A stretch of DNA of 64,000 nucleotides. It comes from Cytophagaceae bacterium. Its GTDB lineage: Bacteria > Bacteroidota > Bacteroidia > Cytophagales > Spirosomataceae. The stretch spans positions 62,001 to 126,000 of the forward strand of contig JAIXOL010000008.1 of assembly GCA_027486845.1 (NCBI GenBank). Reading direction: 5' to 3'. Position 1 is the stretch's first letter. Each line of letters starts with the position of its first letter. Positions 47,349-57,563 of the stretch are shown here, one piece after another. Position numbers and translations under genes: made by a program. Under the pieces are notes generated by a model that was given only the letters and a program-made list of their open reading frames with translations, did no database searches and was not told the DNA's origin.

Positions 47349-47380
47349 GTCTCCCTCATCGGGGGGTGCGGGGGGCTATC
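47349..47380. repeat. GC-rich leader before the DUF5916 gene
   Basis: GTCTCCCTCATCGGGGGGTG followed by CGGGGGGCTATC stands out from the AT-rich background by its G6 runs. It looks like a short dispersed intergenic repeat copy, inserted 5 nt before the ATG at 47385. Confidence 0.4.
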
Positions 47381-47384
47381 CTTT

Positions 47385-49718
47385 ATGAAAAAACTTTGCT
47401 TTACCTTAGGAGTAGTCCTATTGGGAATTAACTTATTATTTGCTCAAGATTCAAAAAATCAAGACGACGAAAAATATAATATTCATATTAAAAAATCAAC
47501 TACAGCCATCAAATTAGATGGAATGCTTGATGAAGATTCTTGGAAAGCTGCCGAAGTTGCTAAAAATTTCTTTTTGAACCGTCCGTATGATTCATCTTTT
47601 GCTAAGCTACAAACCGAAGTAAAAGTACTTTTCGATGATAATTTCATTTATGTGGGTGCTATCTGCTATGAGCCTCGCAGCCTTTATACAGTTGCATCAC
47701 TAAAACGTGATTTTGAAGGTGGCTCGAGCGATGTGTTTACGGTAAACTTCGATACATTCAAAGATAAACTTAATGCCTTTCAGTTTGCAATTAATCCATA
47801 CGGTGTGCAACGTGAAGGTTTGATTTTCAATGGTGAAGAATCGTCTAATTTTTGGGATAATAAATGGTATTCGCAGGTAAAAACCTACGACGACTATTGG
47901 GTTGTTGAATTGGCGATTCCGTTTAAAACTTTACGCTATAAAGTGACGGATGGTCAAAATACTTGGCGTGTGAATTTTGGCAGAAATGTGCTAAAAAGAA
48001 ACGAAGTATCAACTTGGCGACCAGTTCCCCGTAATTTTCGTCCAGCTAACTTAGCTTTTGCAGGAAACATGATTTGGGATGAAAATCCACCAAAACCTGG
48101 TGCAAATATTTCATTGATTCCGTTTGTTTCCGTAGCTACTGAAAAGGATTTTCCACGCAATGAAAGCAATTTAAAAGCCCTACCAACAAGTTCTAATTTT
48201 CCTGCGGGTGTGGGTATGGATGCCAAAATTGCCGTTACTCCTTCGCTGAATTTAGACTTGACTGTAAACCCAGATTTCTCACAAGTTGAAGTCGATAAAC
48301 AGGTGACTAACCTTAGCCGTTTTGAGTTGTTTTTTCCTGAACGAAGACAGTTTTTTCTCGAAAACAATGACCTTTTTGGCACTTTTGGCTTTCCTGATAC
48401 TCGACCGTTTTTCTCACGCCGTATCGGCATCACTCGAAATCCGAACACTGGAAACACACAAAGAGTACCGATTTTGGCTGGTGCAAGACTCAGCGGAAAA
48501 CTCAATGAAGATTGGCGAATTGGAGTAATGAATATGCAAACCCGTAAAATAAATTTCGGCGAAGACAAGTATTTGCCAGCCGCAAATTATTCGGTGGCGG
48601 TTGTGCAACGAAAACTCTTAAATCGCTCAACTTTGGGAGGGATTTTTGTGAATAAAGAAAATGATTTCAGTAACTTAACAACCGAACAAACCTCAGGATA
48701 TCGAAAATTTAATCGAGTTGGAGGTTTAGAATTTAATTTTTATTCAAAAGATAGTAGATTCCAATCGGAAAGTTATTATCACCAGTCTTTTTCACCTGAA
48801 AATAAGAAAGATGCAGGAAGTGCAGCTCATTTTATGGGGTATAATCACCCAAATCTTGAATTGAATTTGGGTGTGCAACGCATAGGAGAAAACTACCGTG
48901 CTGATGTGGGTTTTGTACCACGCACTGGTATTTGGCAGATATACCGACCTTTTACCATTATTTTGAATCCAAAATCAAAAACTATTGCAAAGTACATCAA
49001 TGCCTATGGTTTAGGCTCAGAGGGCAGCGATGTTTATGATTTAAAAGGAAAAAGGCTTGACAGCGAAACCAATCTCTTTGTTTTTGCCAATAGTCCAAGG
49101 GGGTCAGAGGCTTACATTGCTTATGGCTTAAGTTTTACACACTTGTTTAATCCTTTCGACCCTACCAATGCAAGTGATAATCCTAACCCCGATACCTACA
49201 AAAATGTAGTAGAATTGCCAGTTGGCGATTATCGTTCACGAACATTCAATATTGGTTTTGAGAGTAGCCGCAGAAATAATATCAACGGAAAATTTGACTT
49301 CTCGAAAGGCACATATTTCTCCAACAAAGCAGAAAAAATTAATGGTAAATCTACCAATTTTAGTGGTAGTATAGGTTATCGTTATCAACCTTACGGCGTA
49401 TTTTCAGTGGATTGTGAATACACGAAAATTGGAATGCCACTGCCCTATAATAGTGTAGAATATTGGTTGATTGGCCCACGTGCTGAGTTGTCATTCTCGA
49501 AAAGTGTATTTTTCAGTACATTTTTTCAATATAATACCCAAACAAACAACACGAATATTAATTCTCGTTTGCAGTGGCGTTTCCGTCCTGTTTCAGATAT
49601 TTTCTTGGTTTATACGGATAATTATTTTGCCGAAAATATTCCAAATTATTATATTAAAGCGTGGACTCCTAAAAATCGAACGTTAATTTTGAAGATGACT
49701 TATTGGTTGAATGTGTAG
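47385..49718 (+). CDS. DUF5916 protein with CBM9-like domain
   Basis: A 777-aa exported protein; ATG at 47385 gives the signal MKKLCFTLGVVLLGINLLFAQ, while the frame's TTG at 47325 reads through a repeat and is rejected. The N-terminal sandwich (about 30-220) has IKLDGMLDEDSWKAA and FVFAINPYG-like text (AFQFAINPYGVQREGLIF). NPDFSQVEVDKQVTNLSRFE and FFPERRQFFLENNDLFG mark DUF5916. The C-terminal half is barrel-like (YRYQPYGVFS, LRLKMTYWLNV-like end). A hydrolase or receptor role is possible; unproved. Confidence 0.92.
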   Translation: MKKLCFTLGVVLLGINLLFAQDSKNQDDEKYNIHIKKSTTAIKLDGMLDEDSWKAAEVAKNFFLNRPYDSSFAKLQTEVKVLFDDNFIYVGAICYEPRSLYTVASLKRDFEGGSSDVFTVNFDTFKDKLNAFQFAINPYGVQREGLIFNGEESSNFWDNKWYSQVKTYDDYWVVELAIPFKTLRYKVTDGQNTWRVNFGRNVLKRNEVSTWRPVPRNFRPANLAFAGNMIWDENPPKPGANISLIPFVSVATEKDFPRNESNLKALPTSSNFPAGVGMDAKIAVTPSLNLDLTVNPDFSQVEVDKQVTNLSRFELFFPERRQFFLENNDLFGTFGFPDTRPFFSRRIGITRNPNTGNTQRVPILAGARLSGKLNEDWRIGVMNMQTRKINFGEDKYLPAANYSVAVVQRKLLNRSTLGGIFVNKENDFSNLTTEQTSGYRKFNRVGGLEFNFYSKDSRFQSESYYHQSFSPENKKDAGSAAHFMGYNHPNLELNLGVQRIGENYRADVGFVPRTGIWQIYRPFTIILNPKSKTIAKYINAYGLGSEGSDVYDLKGKRLDSETNLFVFANSPRGSEAYIAYGLSFTHLFNPFDPTNASDNPNPDTYKNVVELPVGDYRSRTFNIGFESSRRNNINGKFDFSKGTYFSNKAEKINGKSTNFSGSIGYRYQPYGVFSVDCEYTKIGMPLPYNSVEYWLIGPRAELSFSKSVFFSTFFQYNTQTNNTNINSRLQWRFRPVSDIFLVYTDNYFAENIPNYYIKAWTPKNRTLILKMTYWLNV

Positions 49719-49953
49719 AAAAAAGATTTTAATTTGACATTTTAAAAGCTCTCTTTGGTGATTTTTATATTCTCGAAGAGACTAAACTTGAATAGCCTTA
49801 GGTGAAACCTATGCAAAATTGAGAGGTTTCTTTTAAGTTCAACCCTTTCAAGGTTAAACTTATTTTTTCACTAATCCGCATGTTTCACCGAAAGCTATTC
49901 ATGATGAACCACTTCGTGGTTTATTTTTAAAAATACTTTTAATCTGTAAACAA

Positions 49954-51282
49954 TCAGAACACCAAATAAATCAAACAAACCACAATCAAACTCACAATTC
50001 CTTGCAATCCCGAAAGTAATGTGTGGGTTCGGTAGGCATCTCGTTGGTTGAGGCCAGTAAACTGTGAAACCACCCAAAACCAAGCATCATTGGCGTGCGA
50101 AACGGTCATTGCTCCGCTACCAACTGCCATTACTAAAAGTGTCAGGTCGAGCGGTTCGGTAAAACCTACGGTGCTTGTGAGCGGTGCTAAAATACCCGAA
50201 GTAAGCACCATCGAAGTTGTGGTTGAGCCTTGTGCAGTTTTGAAAAATGCCGCCACCAAAAATGCAATCACCAAAAACATCACGCCCGACGTTTGATTGG
50301 CCAAAAGCCAATTACTAATCATATCTTTTAGAGCAGTTTCTTTCAAAATTGCACCGAAAGCTCCGCCTGCACCTACCAAAACAAGCGTAGTTCCGCAGTG
50401 TTCTATACCACTTTTGAAACAGGCTAATAATTTTTCAGCAGGTTTTTCAGGAAAAAGAGTGTAAGAAAAACCTATTGCCAATAAAAATGAGACTAATGGA
50501 CTTCCGAGAAAACTCAACCAGTGTAAAACATCTTCACTAAAAATGTGGGATATTTTGGCAAAAGAAGCAAACGCAATCAATAAAATTGGTAGTAAAATTG
50601 GCATAAATGCTTTCCAAGCAGGTGAACTACTACTGTGTACTTCGCTGATTTCCAAATCGTTATCTTCGATTATTTCTACGTCTGCTGCAAATTTCTGAGC
50701 AAACCAAGTCGAAATAAATAAACTAGGAATAGAAACCACCAAACCAACCAAAATCACAAGCCCAACCGAATCAGTTAGGTTTAAATTTCCTGCCGCCGAA
50801 AGAGGGCCAGGTGTAGGTGGCACAAGCGTATGCGTAGCGAAAAGTCCTCCAGAAAGAGCAATTGCTATCGTTCCGAGCGGTCGGTTTACTTTTTTTGCTA
50901 CGATTTTATTTAGTTTGGCCAAGATAATAAAACCCGAATCACAAAAAACTGGAATGCCTACAATTGCTCCAATCACCGACATCGCAAAGGCGGGATATTT
51001 TTCACCAAAAAGTTTTAGAATTATATCTGCAACTTTAATTGCTGCTCCTGATTTATCTAAAATCGCCCCGATGATACAACCCAAAATAACCATTAAACCG
51101 ATTTTCGACATCAATTCTCCAAAGCCTTTCCCGATTGTCTCGGCTAATTTGTCAATCGGTAAACCTGCAAAAATCCCGACTCCCAATGCAGCCAAAAGCA
51201 AACCAGCCAAAGGATGGAGTTTGAACCAAGTAGAAGAAATAACAATAAAGGCTATCGCCAAAAAGACAACGAGGATTATCAT
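49954..51282 (-). CDS. Gluconate:H+ symporter (GntP family)
   Basis: A 442-aa transporter with about 12-13 helices. GntP features: KLHPLAGLLLAALGVGI, GFGELMSKIGLMVILGCIIG, TIAIALSGGLFATHTLVPPTPGPLSAA and KTAQGSTTTSMVLTSGIL. Substrate is gluconate or another sugar acid. It is upstream of the GS-like gene in the opposite direction of reading order (51282 to 49954), on the same strand as 51420-54005, but not necessarily cotranscribed. Confidence 0.9.
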   Translation of the reverse strand: MIILVVFLAIAFIVISSTWFKLHPLAGLLLAALGVGIFAGLPIDKLAETIGKGFGELMSKIGLMVILGCIIGAILDKSGAAIKVADIILKLFGEKYPAFAMSVIGAIVGIPVFCDSGFIILAKLNKIVAKKVNRPLGTIAIALSGGLFATHTLVPPTPGPLSAAGNLNLTDSVGLVILVGLVVSIPSLFISTWFAQKFAADVEIIEDNDLEISEVHSSSSPAWKAFMPILLPILLIAFASFAKISHIFSEDVLHWLSFLGSPLVSFLLAIGFSYTLFPEKPAEKLLACFKSGIEHCGTTLVLVGAGGAFGAILKETALKDMISNWLLANQTSGVMFLVIAFLVAAFFKTAQGSTTTSMVLTSGILAPLTSTVGFTEPLDLTLLVMAVGSGAMTVSHANDAWFWVVSQFTGLNQRDAYRTHTLLSGLQGIVSLIVVCLIYLVF

Positions 51283-51419
51283 GGAATTAATAAAAAAATG
51301 AATGAATGAATTATAAAATGAGTGTGTGAATGATTTTGACTAAATAATTTTGGTAAAATACTGAAAGCTCAAAGCCTAAATATTCACTAATTGTATCATT
51401 CAACATTTTATTATTGATT

Positions 51420-52769
51420 TTATATTATCTCGAAATAGCGTTTCAATTCCCAATCGGTTACAACTTTGGCATGTTGTCGCCATTCCCAATCACGAGTTTG
51501 GGTAAAATGCTGCACGAAAGTTTCGCCGAAAAGTTCTTTGGCTACGCTTGAATTTTTCATGGCTTGCGTGGCTTCGTATAAATTGCTTGGTAAAACTCCG
51601 TTACTGATATCACGGTAGCCATTGCCAACCGTAGCGGGTTGATTGAGTTTAAGGTGATGTCGAATGCCATATAAACCCGCCGCCAAACAAGCCGCTAATG
51701 CCAAATAAGGATTTGTATCCGACCCAACCACACGGGTTTCGAGACGACAAGATTTTTTACCCAAAGGTAAAGCCCGCAAAGCTACAGTTCGATTATCTAC
51801 CGCCCAAGTGAGCGTTGTTGGGGCCCAAGCTCCTTCGACCAAACGTTTATAGCTGTTGATTGTCGGAGCAATCATCGGCAAAATATGCGGTAAACAATGC
51901 AACTGTCCAGCCATATAGTTTTCCATTAAAGGACTGATATTGTTAGGAGTATTTTCATCATAAAAAAGATTCGTTTTTTCAGTTGAATCCCATAGACTTT
52001 GATGCACGTGACCGCTACAACCTGGGAGATTTTCGTTGATTTTTGCCATGAAAGTTGCCATAATTCCCAACTTATTGGCAATTTCTTTTACCGACGTTTT
52101 GAATAAAATAGCCCTATCGGCTGCTGATAGAATATCTGAATAGGTGATTGCCGCCTCATAAACTCCAGGCCCCGTTTCAGTGTGAAGTCCTTCGAGCGGA
52201 ATATCAAACTTGGTGAGTTGCTCGAAAATATTGGTCATAAAATCGTTACGTAAACCACTACGGAGCAACGAATACCCAAACATACCCGGCGTAATTGGCG
52301 TTAAATTTTGAAAACCTTTTTCGTGAATAGAAGCGGGTGTTTCTTCAAAATTAAACCATTCAAATTCTTGTGAAAAAAAAGGTGTAAAGCCTTGTTTAAC
52401 AGCATCTTCAATGACTCTTTTCAGTACATTTCTTGGACAAATTTCAGCCGCACTTTCAATAAATTCGGCTAAGAAAAACGGAATATCATTTTCCCAAGGA
52501 ATCTTCCGAAACGTACTTAAATCCAGTTTTGCTTTTACATCAGGATAGCCCGAATGCCAACCAGTAAAAGTCCCATTATCGTAGCAAACATCGGCCATAT
52601 CCCAGCCAAAAACTACATCACAAAAACCTAAGTCGCCATCAAGCAGCGACATAAATTTTTGTTTACTAATATATTTTCCTCGTAAAACTCCATCAATATC
52701 AGCAATTGCCAATTTGACTTTACCCGATGGATGATTGTTTACGTAATTGATGATTTCTTGTTGAGTCAT
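51420..52769 (-). CDS. Glutamine synthetase family protein (amide ligase, PuuA-like)
   Basis: A 449-aa GS-fold enzyme. Motifs: HTETGPGVYEAAITYSDILS, GCSGHVHQSLWDS (metal/ammonia), NSYKRLVEGAWAPTTLTWAV, DNRTVALRA and SCRLETRVVGSDTNPYLALAA. N-terminal IADIDGVLRGKYI matches the beta-Asp family of gamma-glutamyl-polyamine or related ligases rather than housekeeping GlnA. It makes an amide from a carboxylate and an amine using ATP. The next upstream gene (52800) is an ATP-grasp ligase, 30 nt away. Confidence 0.88.
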   Translation of the reverse strand: MTQQEIINYVNNHPSGKVKLAIADIDGVLRGKYISKQKFMSLLDGDLGFCDVVFGWDMADVCYDNGTFTGWHSGYPDVKAKLDLSTFRKIPWENDIPFFLAEFIESAAEICPRNVLKRVIEDAVKQGFTPFFSQEFEWFNFEETPASIHEKGFQNLTPITPGMFGYSLLRSGLRNDFMTNIFEQLTKFDIPLEGLHTETGPGVYEAAITYSDILSAADRAILFKTSVKEIANKLGIMATFMAKINENLPGCSGHVHQSLWDSTEKTNLFYDENTPNNISPLMENYMAGQLHCLPHILPMIAPTINSYKRLVEGAWAPTTLTWAVDNRTVALRALPLGKKSCRLETRVVGSDTNPYLALAACLAAGLYGIRHHLKLNQPATVGNGYRDISNGVLPSNLYEATQAMKNSSVAKELFGETFVQHFTQTRDWEWRQHAKVVTDWELKRYFEII

Positions 52770-52799
52770 TATATTTGGTTGAAAGATATTCTTAGTAAA

Positions 52800-54005
52800 T
52801 TAATGCACAGGTTTATTAGGAGCGGGAGCGGAGGCATGATAGCCTAAATCGCAAATCATCGTAGCATATTTTTCCATGAGTTCAAGTACTTTTGCTCGGT
52901 CTTTTGAGCGTACGATTAGGCCAATATGATATTCTTCGTTCATTTTCCAAACAATTTCGGAGTCATTGAATGGAGAATAATCAGGATTCTTATGCAATGA
53001 AAGTGAAATCACGATACCCGAATAATAATCTTCCACAAATGGCAATTCATAAGCTCCACCTGCTGCAACTATTGTTTCTATTTTTGCCCATTCTCTCCAT
53101 AAATTAATGCCCGACGAATATTCAACCATTTCGGCCAAATTTGCCCCTCCCACTCTTGAAGCAGTTTCAAGAAAATAGAATTTACCATCTTCATAGCATT
53201 TTATCATTTCGGTATGCGATGCACTCGATTTCATACCAAAAGTTCGCATCACATCTTCATTCATTTTCTTTAGTGCTGCATCATCTTCTGAATCATGCTC
53301 AACTGTAACTGAGCGAAAAATTCCACCACCATGAGCCACTTCAAAAGGTGTGTTTAAATATTGGCTACATCTTGTAAAAATTACCTTTCCGTTGAGTGTT
53401 AAAGAATCTACGTGATAGACATCGCCAGGTTTGAATTGCTCAATCAAGAAATTATGACGTTCTTCACCCAATGAATGCACTATATCCCATGCTTCTTGGA
53501 AACTGTGTACTTTTTTAATACCAGCCGCCGAAGCTTCTGAACGTGGCTTAATCACCCACGGTGGCACAGTACGTTGAAGATATTCAGTAATGTCAACATC
53601 ATTAAAAAGTGAACTAAAAGGCGGAATGGCAATACCAGCATCTTGTGTCTGCACACGCATGGCGAGTTTATCTCTGAAATACCGAGCGGTTGTTTGTCCC
53701 ATTCCCGGAATACGGAAATGTTCACGCACCAAAGCAGCTTTCTCGACATCAAAATCATCGAGTGCTACTACCCTATCAATTTTTTTACTTCGCATCAAAG
53801 CCGCTAATCCAACCAATATTTTTTGGTAAGTATCGAAAGTATTCTCTATGTTATCTAAATAAAAAATTTCGTTGATTGACTCATGAGGCCATGCTCTATC
53901 TTGCAGTTTTTGGTCAGTGAGTAAATACACATTATTGCCTTCAGCCTTACAAGATTTCAGAAATTCGACACCCTTAAAGTACGTACAGATACAAAGAAAA
54001 TTCAT
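52800..54005 (-). CDS. ATP-grasp ligase
   Basis: A 401-aa carboxylate-amine/thiol ligase. N-terminal NVYLLTDQKLQD and RVVALDDFDVEKAAL form the pre-grasp domain; PWVIKPRSEASAAGIKKVHS, FLIEQFKPGDVYHVD and FYFLETASRVGGANLAEMVEY form the ATP-grasp fold (Mg ligands in the last). It resembles the BL00235/CarB-like ligases that join amino acids. It reads into the GS-like gene (30-nt gap), so the pair probably makes or modifies one small molecule. Confidence 0.88.
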   Translation of the reverse strand: MNFLCICTYFKGVEFLKSCKAEGNNVYLLTDQKLQDRAWPHESINEIFYLDNIENTFDTYQKILVGLAALMRSKKIDRVVALDDFDVEKAALVREHFRIPGMGQTTARYFRDKLAMRVQTQDAGIAIPPFSSLFNDVDITEYLQRTVPPWVIKPRSEASAAGIKKVHSFQEAWDIVHSLGEERHNFLIEQFKPGDVYHVDSLTLNGKVIFTRCSQYLNTPFEVAHGGGIFRSVTVEHDSEDDAALKKMNEDVMRTFGMKSSASHTEMIKCYEDGKFYFLETASRVGGANLAEMVEYSSGINLWREWAKIETIVAAGGAYELPFVEDYYSGIVISLSLHKNPDYSPFNDSEIVWKMNEEYHIGLIVRSKDRAKVLELMEKYATMICDLGYHASAPAPNKPVH

Positions 54006-54314
54006 AGGCTCAAGTAAATTGTTGATTTGTTAAGTTTACGCTATTAGAATCAATAAAATTTAGTTTTTAATGGTTCGCCGTTGTGATTGATGATTAGCGA
54101 TTAATGATTCTAGATTGTTGTAGTTAGTAATAATCTGAAATTTTCAATAGCTAATCATCAAACTCTAATTTTCTACATTAAACAATATTTAATACTCAAA
54201 TATAAAAGTTTGGTATTTATATTCAATATTTTTGGACGAAATCTTCTAAAAACAACAAAAAAGCCTCCCGCAGTTTTGCGAGAGGCTTTTATTTGAAAAC
54301 TAATATTTATCAAA
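54006..54314. other. Intergenic, upstream of the ATP-grasp gene
   Basis: No gene is seen. It contains degenerate GATTAGTTATTAATGATT-like sequence and, near its right end, the DUF1573 terminator. Confidence 0.5.
54259..54290. terminator. Terminator of the DUF1573 gene
   Basis: AAAAGCCTC (54259-54267) with GAGGCTTTT (54282-54290), a C/A mismatch, then CGCA with TGCG around GTTT. On the minus strand T's follow, so it ends the DUF1573 transcript. Confidence 0.9.
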
Positions 54315-54740
54315 TTATGATTTTTTCTTAGCGTTTGGTGCTGCCGCAGGAGCTGCTGCTGGTGCAGGAGCTGAAGTTACTTCACCTTTGATAGTTAAGA
54401 TAACCGATGAGTTCTCAGCATTGCTCATAACTGTAATAGTTTTTGTAAAAGCACCTGGACGGCCAGAAGTGTTATATCCAACTTTGATTACACTTTTACC
54501 ACCTGGCATAATAGCATCTTTCGAAAACTCAGGAGTTGTACATCCGCAAGAAGCTTGTGCATTTGATATAACAACTGGAGCTGTACCAGTGTTTGTTACT
54601 TCAAATTTATATGTTGCCAATGGGCCTTCTGATAATTTACCAAAATCATGAACTTCTTTGTTGAACTTCAATACTCCTTGTGCACTTGATGCTGCTACAA
54701 AAGCAAATACTACTGCAATAGTTAAAAATAATTTTTTCAT
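54315..54740 (-). CDS. DUF1573 domain-containing exported protein
   Basis: A 141-aa protein. Signal peptide MKKLFLTIAVVFAFVAASSA; the ASH/Ig-like domain (about 25-115) has FNKEVHDFGKLSEGPLATYKF, ISNAQASCGCTTPEFSKD (Cys pair) and KTITVMSNAENSSVIL. The C-terminal tail is Ala/Pro-rich then Lys-rich (APAAAPAAAPNAKKKS). Common in Bacteroidota; no known function. Confidence 0.93.
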   Translation of the reverse strand: MKKLFLTIAVVFAFVAASSAQGVLKFNKEVHDFGKLSEGPLATYKFEVTNTGTAPVVISNAQASCGCTTPEFSKDAIMPGGKSVIKVGYNTSGRPGAFTKTITVMSNAENSSVILTIKGEVTSAPAPAAAPAAAPNAKKKS

Positions 54741-55009
54741 TGATTTAATTGATTTTGAGATTTAAAAAAGATTTTGTTATAGCCAAAGCATATTATTAAT
54801 ACAAATAAAGGTCAATATTCACATACATACCAAATTTTTAACAAGTCATTAACAAAATCATGCCATTTCTCAATTTTTTGAAAAATGAATTATTTTTTTC
54901 TAACTTTACATTGGAAATAGTTGTTATACTAATTGTTTTCTGCATTTTTAAATACAACCCATAAATTGGTCTTTAGCCATTAGCGTTTACTCGATTTATA
55001 TTTCATCTT

Positions 55010-57424
55010 ATGACAGACCTACTTACCTCTATTTCTTCGACAGATGTTCTTTTAAGTAAAGTAGAAGTTCTCAACGATTATCGAGTGGCTTGCGAAAGCC
55101 GGGAAGTAAGCTACATTGGCCGACAAGATGTATTTAGAGGTCGAGCAAAATTTGGGGTCTTTGGCGATGGAAAAGAATTGGCTCAAGTGGCCATGTCGAA
55201 AGTCTTTCGTAAAGGTGATTTTCGCTCAGGATATTATCGTGACCAAACTTTTATGGCGGCTATTGGTGGACTAACTTGGCAACAATTTTTTGCCCAATTA
55301 TATGCACATACTGATGTAGAACACGACCCATTTACTGGTGGCCGCTCGATGAATGCTCACTTTGGCAATCGTTGGGTAAACGATAAAGGTGAGTGGCTCG
55401 ACCAAACAGGAATGTACAACACGGTTTGTGATGTATCTTCAACAGCCGGACAAATGCCACGTGCCATTGGCTTAGCGTATGCCTCAAAATTATTTAGAGG
55501 AAATCCTGATTTACAGTATCTTACAAAATTCTCTAACCAAGGAAACGAAGTTTGTTTTACAACCATCGGCGACGCTTCTACTTCGCAAGGAATGTTTTTT
55601 GAAGCAATCAATGCTGCAGGAGTTCTACAAATTCCAATTATATTTTCGGTTTGGGATGATGGCTACGGTATTTCTGTGCCAATCAAGTACCAAACTACCA
55701 AATCAAGTATTTCGGAGGCATTAGCGGGTTTTCAGCGAAAAGATGGTTCTAACGGACTCGAAATTATCGTCGCTCGTGCTTGGAACTACGTCGAACTCAT
55801 TGAAGCATATCAACGTGCCGCCCTTTATGCCCGTGACCAACATGTACCTGTACTCGTACACGTTATTGAAGTGACGCAACCACAAGGACACTCAACTTCT
55901 GGTTCGCACGAACGCTATAAATCGAAAGAAAGACTACAATTTGAGCATGAGTTTGATTGCAACCTACATTTCAAGAACTGGATTCTCGAAAACATGTATG
56001 CAACATCAGACGAACTCAATACAATAGAAATACAAGCCAAAGAAGTTGCCAAGAAATCACGCAATGCAGCTTGGGCGGCCTTCCGTGATTCGTTGAAACC
56101 AGAATATGATTCGGCAACTACTATTCTGAAAAAACTTTCAACAGAAAATAAAAATACAAAGGCTATTTCGGCAATTAGAGAATCGCTCGAAAAAACAGAA
56201 AACCCTACAAGACGTGATGTGATTTCGGCTGTAAAAAAAGCCATCAGAACTATGCGTTTTGAAGATACCATCACTAAAAAAGAATTAATCAAGTGGCTGG
56301 AAGATGTTGCTCCAGAAAACTACAAACGTTTTAATTCTCATTTATTGAGTGAGTATCCAACTTCACCAATGAAAGTTCAAGGTATCGCTCCAGTTTATAA
56401 TGATGATAGCACTTTGGTGGATGGTCGTGAGATAATCAATGCTTTTTTTGATAATTTGCTCGAAACCGACCCTAGAGTATTTGCTTTGGGCGAAGATGTA
56501 GGGAATATTGGTGATGTAAATCAAGGTTTTGCGGGTTTACAGGAAAAATACGGAGAGTTACGGGTCACCGATGCAGGCATCCGAGAAACAACTATTATTG
56601 GCCAAGGTATCGGAGCTGCTATGCGTGGACTTCGCCCAATCGTTGAGATTCAGTATTTCGATTATATTTATTATGCCCTCGCTACCCTCACCGACGACTT
56701 AGCTTCGCTGCGATATCGAACTGTTGGTCAGCAAGCCGCTCCATTGATAGTACGTACTCGTGGACACCGTTTGGAGGGTATTTGGCACTCTGGCTCACCG
56801 ATGTCAGCGATGCTAGGTGCTTTACGTGGTGTTCATGTTTTAGTGCCACGTAATTTTGTACAGGCAGTAGGTTTCTATAATACAATTCTGAAAGGCGATG
56901 ACCCCGCTCTAATAATTGAATGCCTAAACGGCTACCGCATCAAAGAAAAGTTACCGACTAATCTTACCGATGTTTGCGTGCCTTTAGGTGTACCTGAAAC
57001 CCTCAAGGAAGGCACCGATCTTACAATTATAACCTACGGCTCAATGTGCAGAATTGTGATGGAAGCAGCCACTCAACTCGAAGAAATTGGCATTAGTGCC
57101 GAAATCATTGATGTACAGTCTCTATTACCTTTTGATGTTAATCACCAAATTTTAGAATCAATCAAGAAAACTAACCGAGTAATTTTTGCAGACGAAGATG
57201 TGCCAGGTGGAGCATCGGCGTATATGATGCAAGAAGTGATTGACAAGCAAAATGCTTATCGTTGGTTAGATGCTGCTCCAAAAGCCGTATCAGCACAAGC
57301 ACACCGCCCTGCTTATGCCTCTGATGGTGATTATTTCTCAAAACCTAATGCAGAAACAATCTTCGATGCAGCTTACGAAATAATGCACGAAGCGAAACCT
57401 ACTTTATTTCCGAAATTGTACTAA
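55010..57424 (+). CDS. Fused E1 alpha/beta of an oxo-acid dehydrogenase (thiamine-diphosphate)
   Basis: An 804-aa protein with the E1 alpha part at about 1-400 and beta part about 465-804, joined by a helical linker. Alpha: YYRDQTFMAAIGGLTWQQFF, HFGNRW, GDASTSQGMFFEAINAAGVL and VWDDGYGIS, where the last motif usually has Asn-Asn-Gly. Beta: EDVGNIGDVNQGFAGLQEKYG, GIRETTIIGQGIGAAMRGLR and VDVQSLLPFD-like text (IDVQSLLPFDV). It decarboxylates branched-chain or other 2-oxo acids with E2/E3 partners encoded elsewhere. Fusions are typical of Bacteroidota. Confidence 0.93.
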   Translation: MTDLLTSISSTDVLLSKVEVLNDYRVACESREVSYIGRQDVFRGRAKFGVFGDGKELAQVAMSKVFRKGDFRSGYYRDQTFMAAIGGLTWQQFFAQLYAHTDVEHDPFTGGRSMNAHFGNRWVNDKGEWLDQTGMYNTVCDVSSTAGQMPRAIGLAYASKLFRGNPDLQYLTKFSNQGNEVCFTTIGDASTSQGMFFEAINAAGVLQIPIIFSVWDDGYGISVPIKYQTTKSSISEALAGFQRKDGSNGLEIIVARAWNYVELIEAYQRAALYARDQHVPVLVHVIEVTQPQGHSTSGSHERYKSKERLQFEHEFDCNLHFKNWILENMYATSDELNTIEIQAKEVAKKSRNAAWAAFRDSLKPEYDSATTILKKLSTENKNTKAISAIRESLEKTENPTRRDVISAVKKAIRTMRFEDTITKKELIKWLEDVAPENYKRFNSHLLSEYPTSPMKVQGIAPVYNDDSTLVDGREIINAFFDNLLETDPRVFALGEDVGNIGDVNQGFAGLQEKYGELRVTDAGIRETTIIGQGIGAAMRGLRPIVEIQYFDYIYYALATLTDDLASLRYRTVGQQAAPLIVRTRGHRLEGIWHSGSPMSAMLGALRGVHVLVPRNFVQAVGFYNTILKGDDPALIIECLNGYRIKEKLPTNLTDVCVPLGVPETLKEGTDLTIITYGSMCRIVMEAATQLEEIGISAEIIDVQSLLPFDVNHQILESIKKTNRVIFADEDVPGGASAYMMQEVIDKQNAYRWLDAAPKAVSAQAHRPAYASDGDYFSKPNAETIFDAAYEIMHEAKPTLFPKLY

Positions 57425-57563
57425 TATCTTCGTAAAAGACAATTTTATCCCCCTACTTTCAATATTTTTTTTAATGTTGAAAGTAGAGGGATTTTGCCTT
57501 TATTTGCATTATTGACAGCCTTCATATAAAAAAGAGCCACTATGTTTAAGTTTAGACCACCCT

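Noticed and set aside
47954-48568. 204-codon minus-strand frame
   Set aside because: Antisense of the DUF5916 gene, Ser/Leu rich without domains.
55915-56292. 125-codon minus-strand frame
   Set aside because: Antisense of the fused E1 gene linker.
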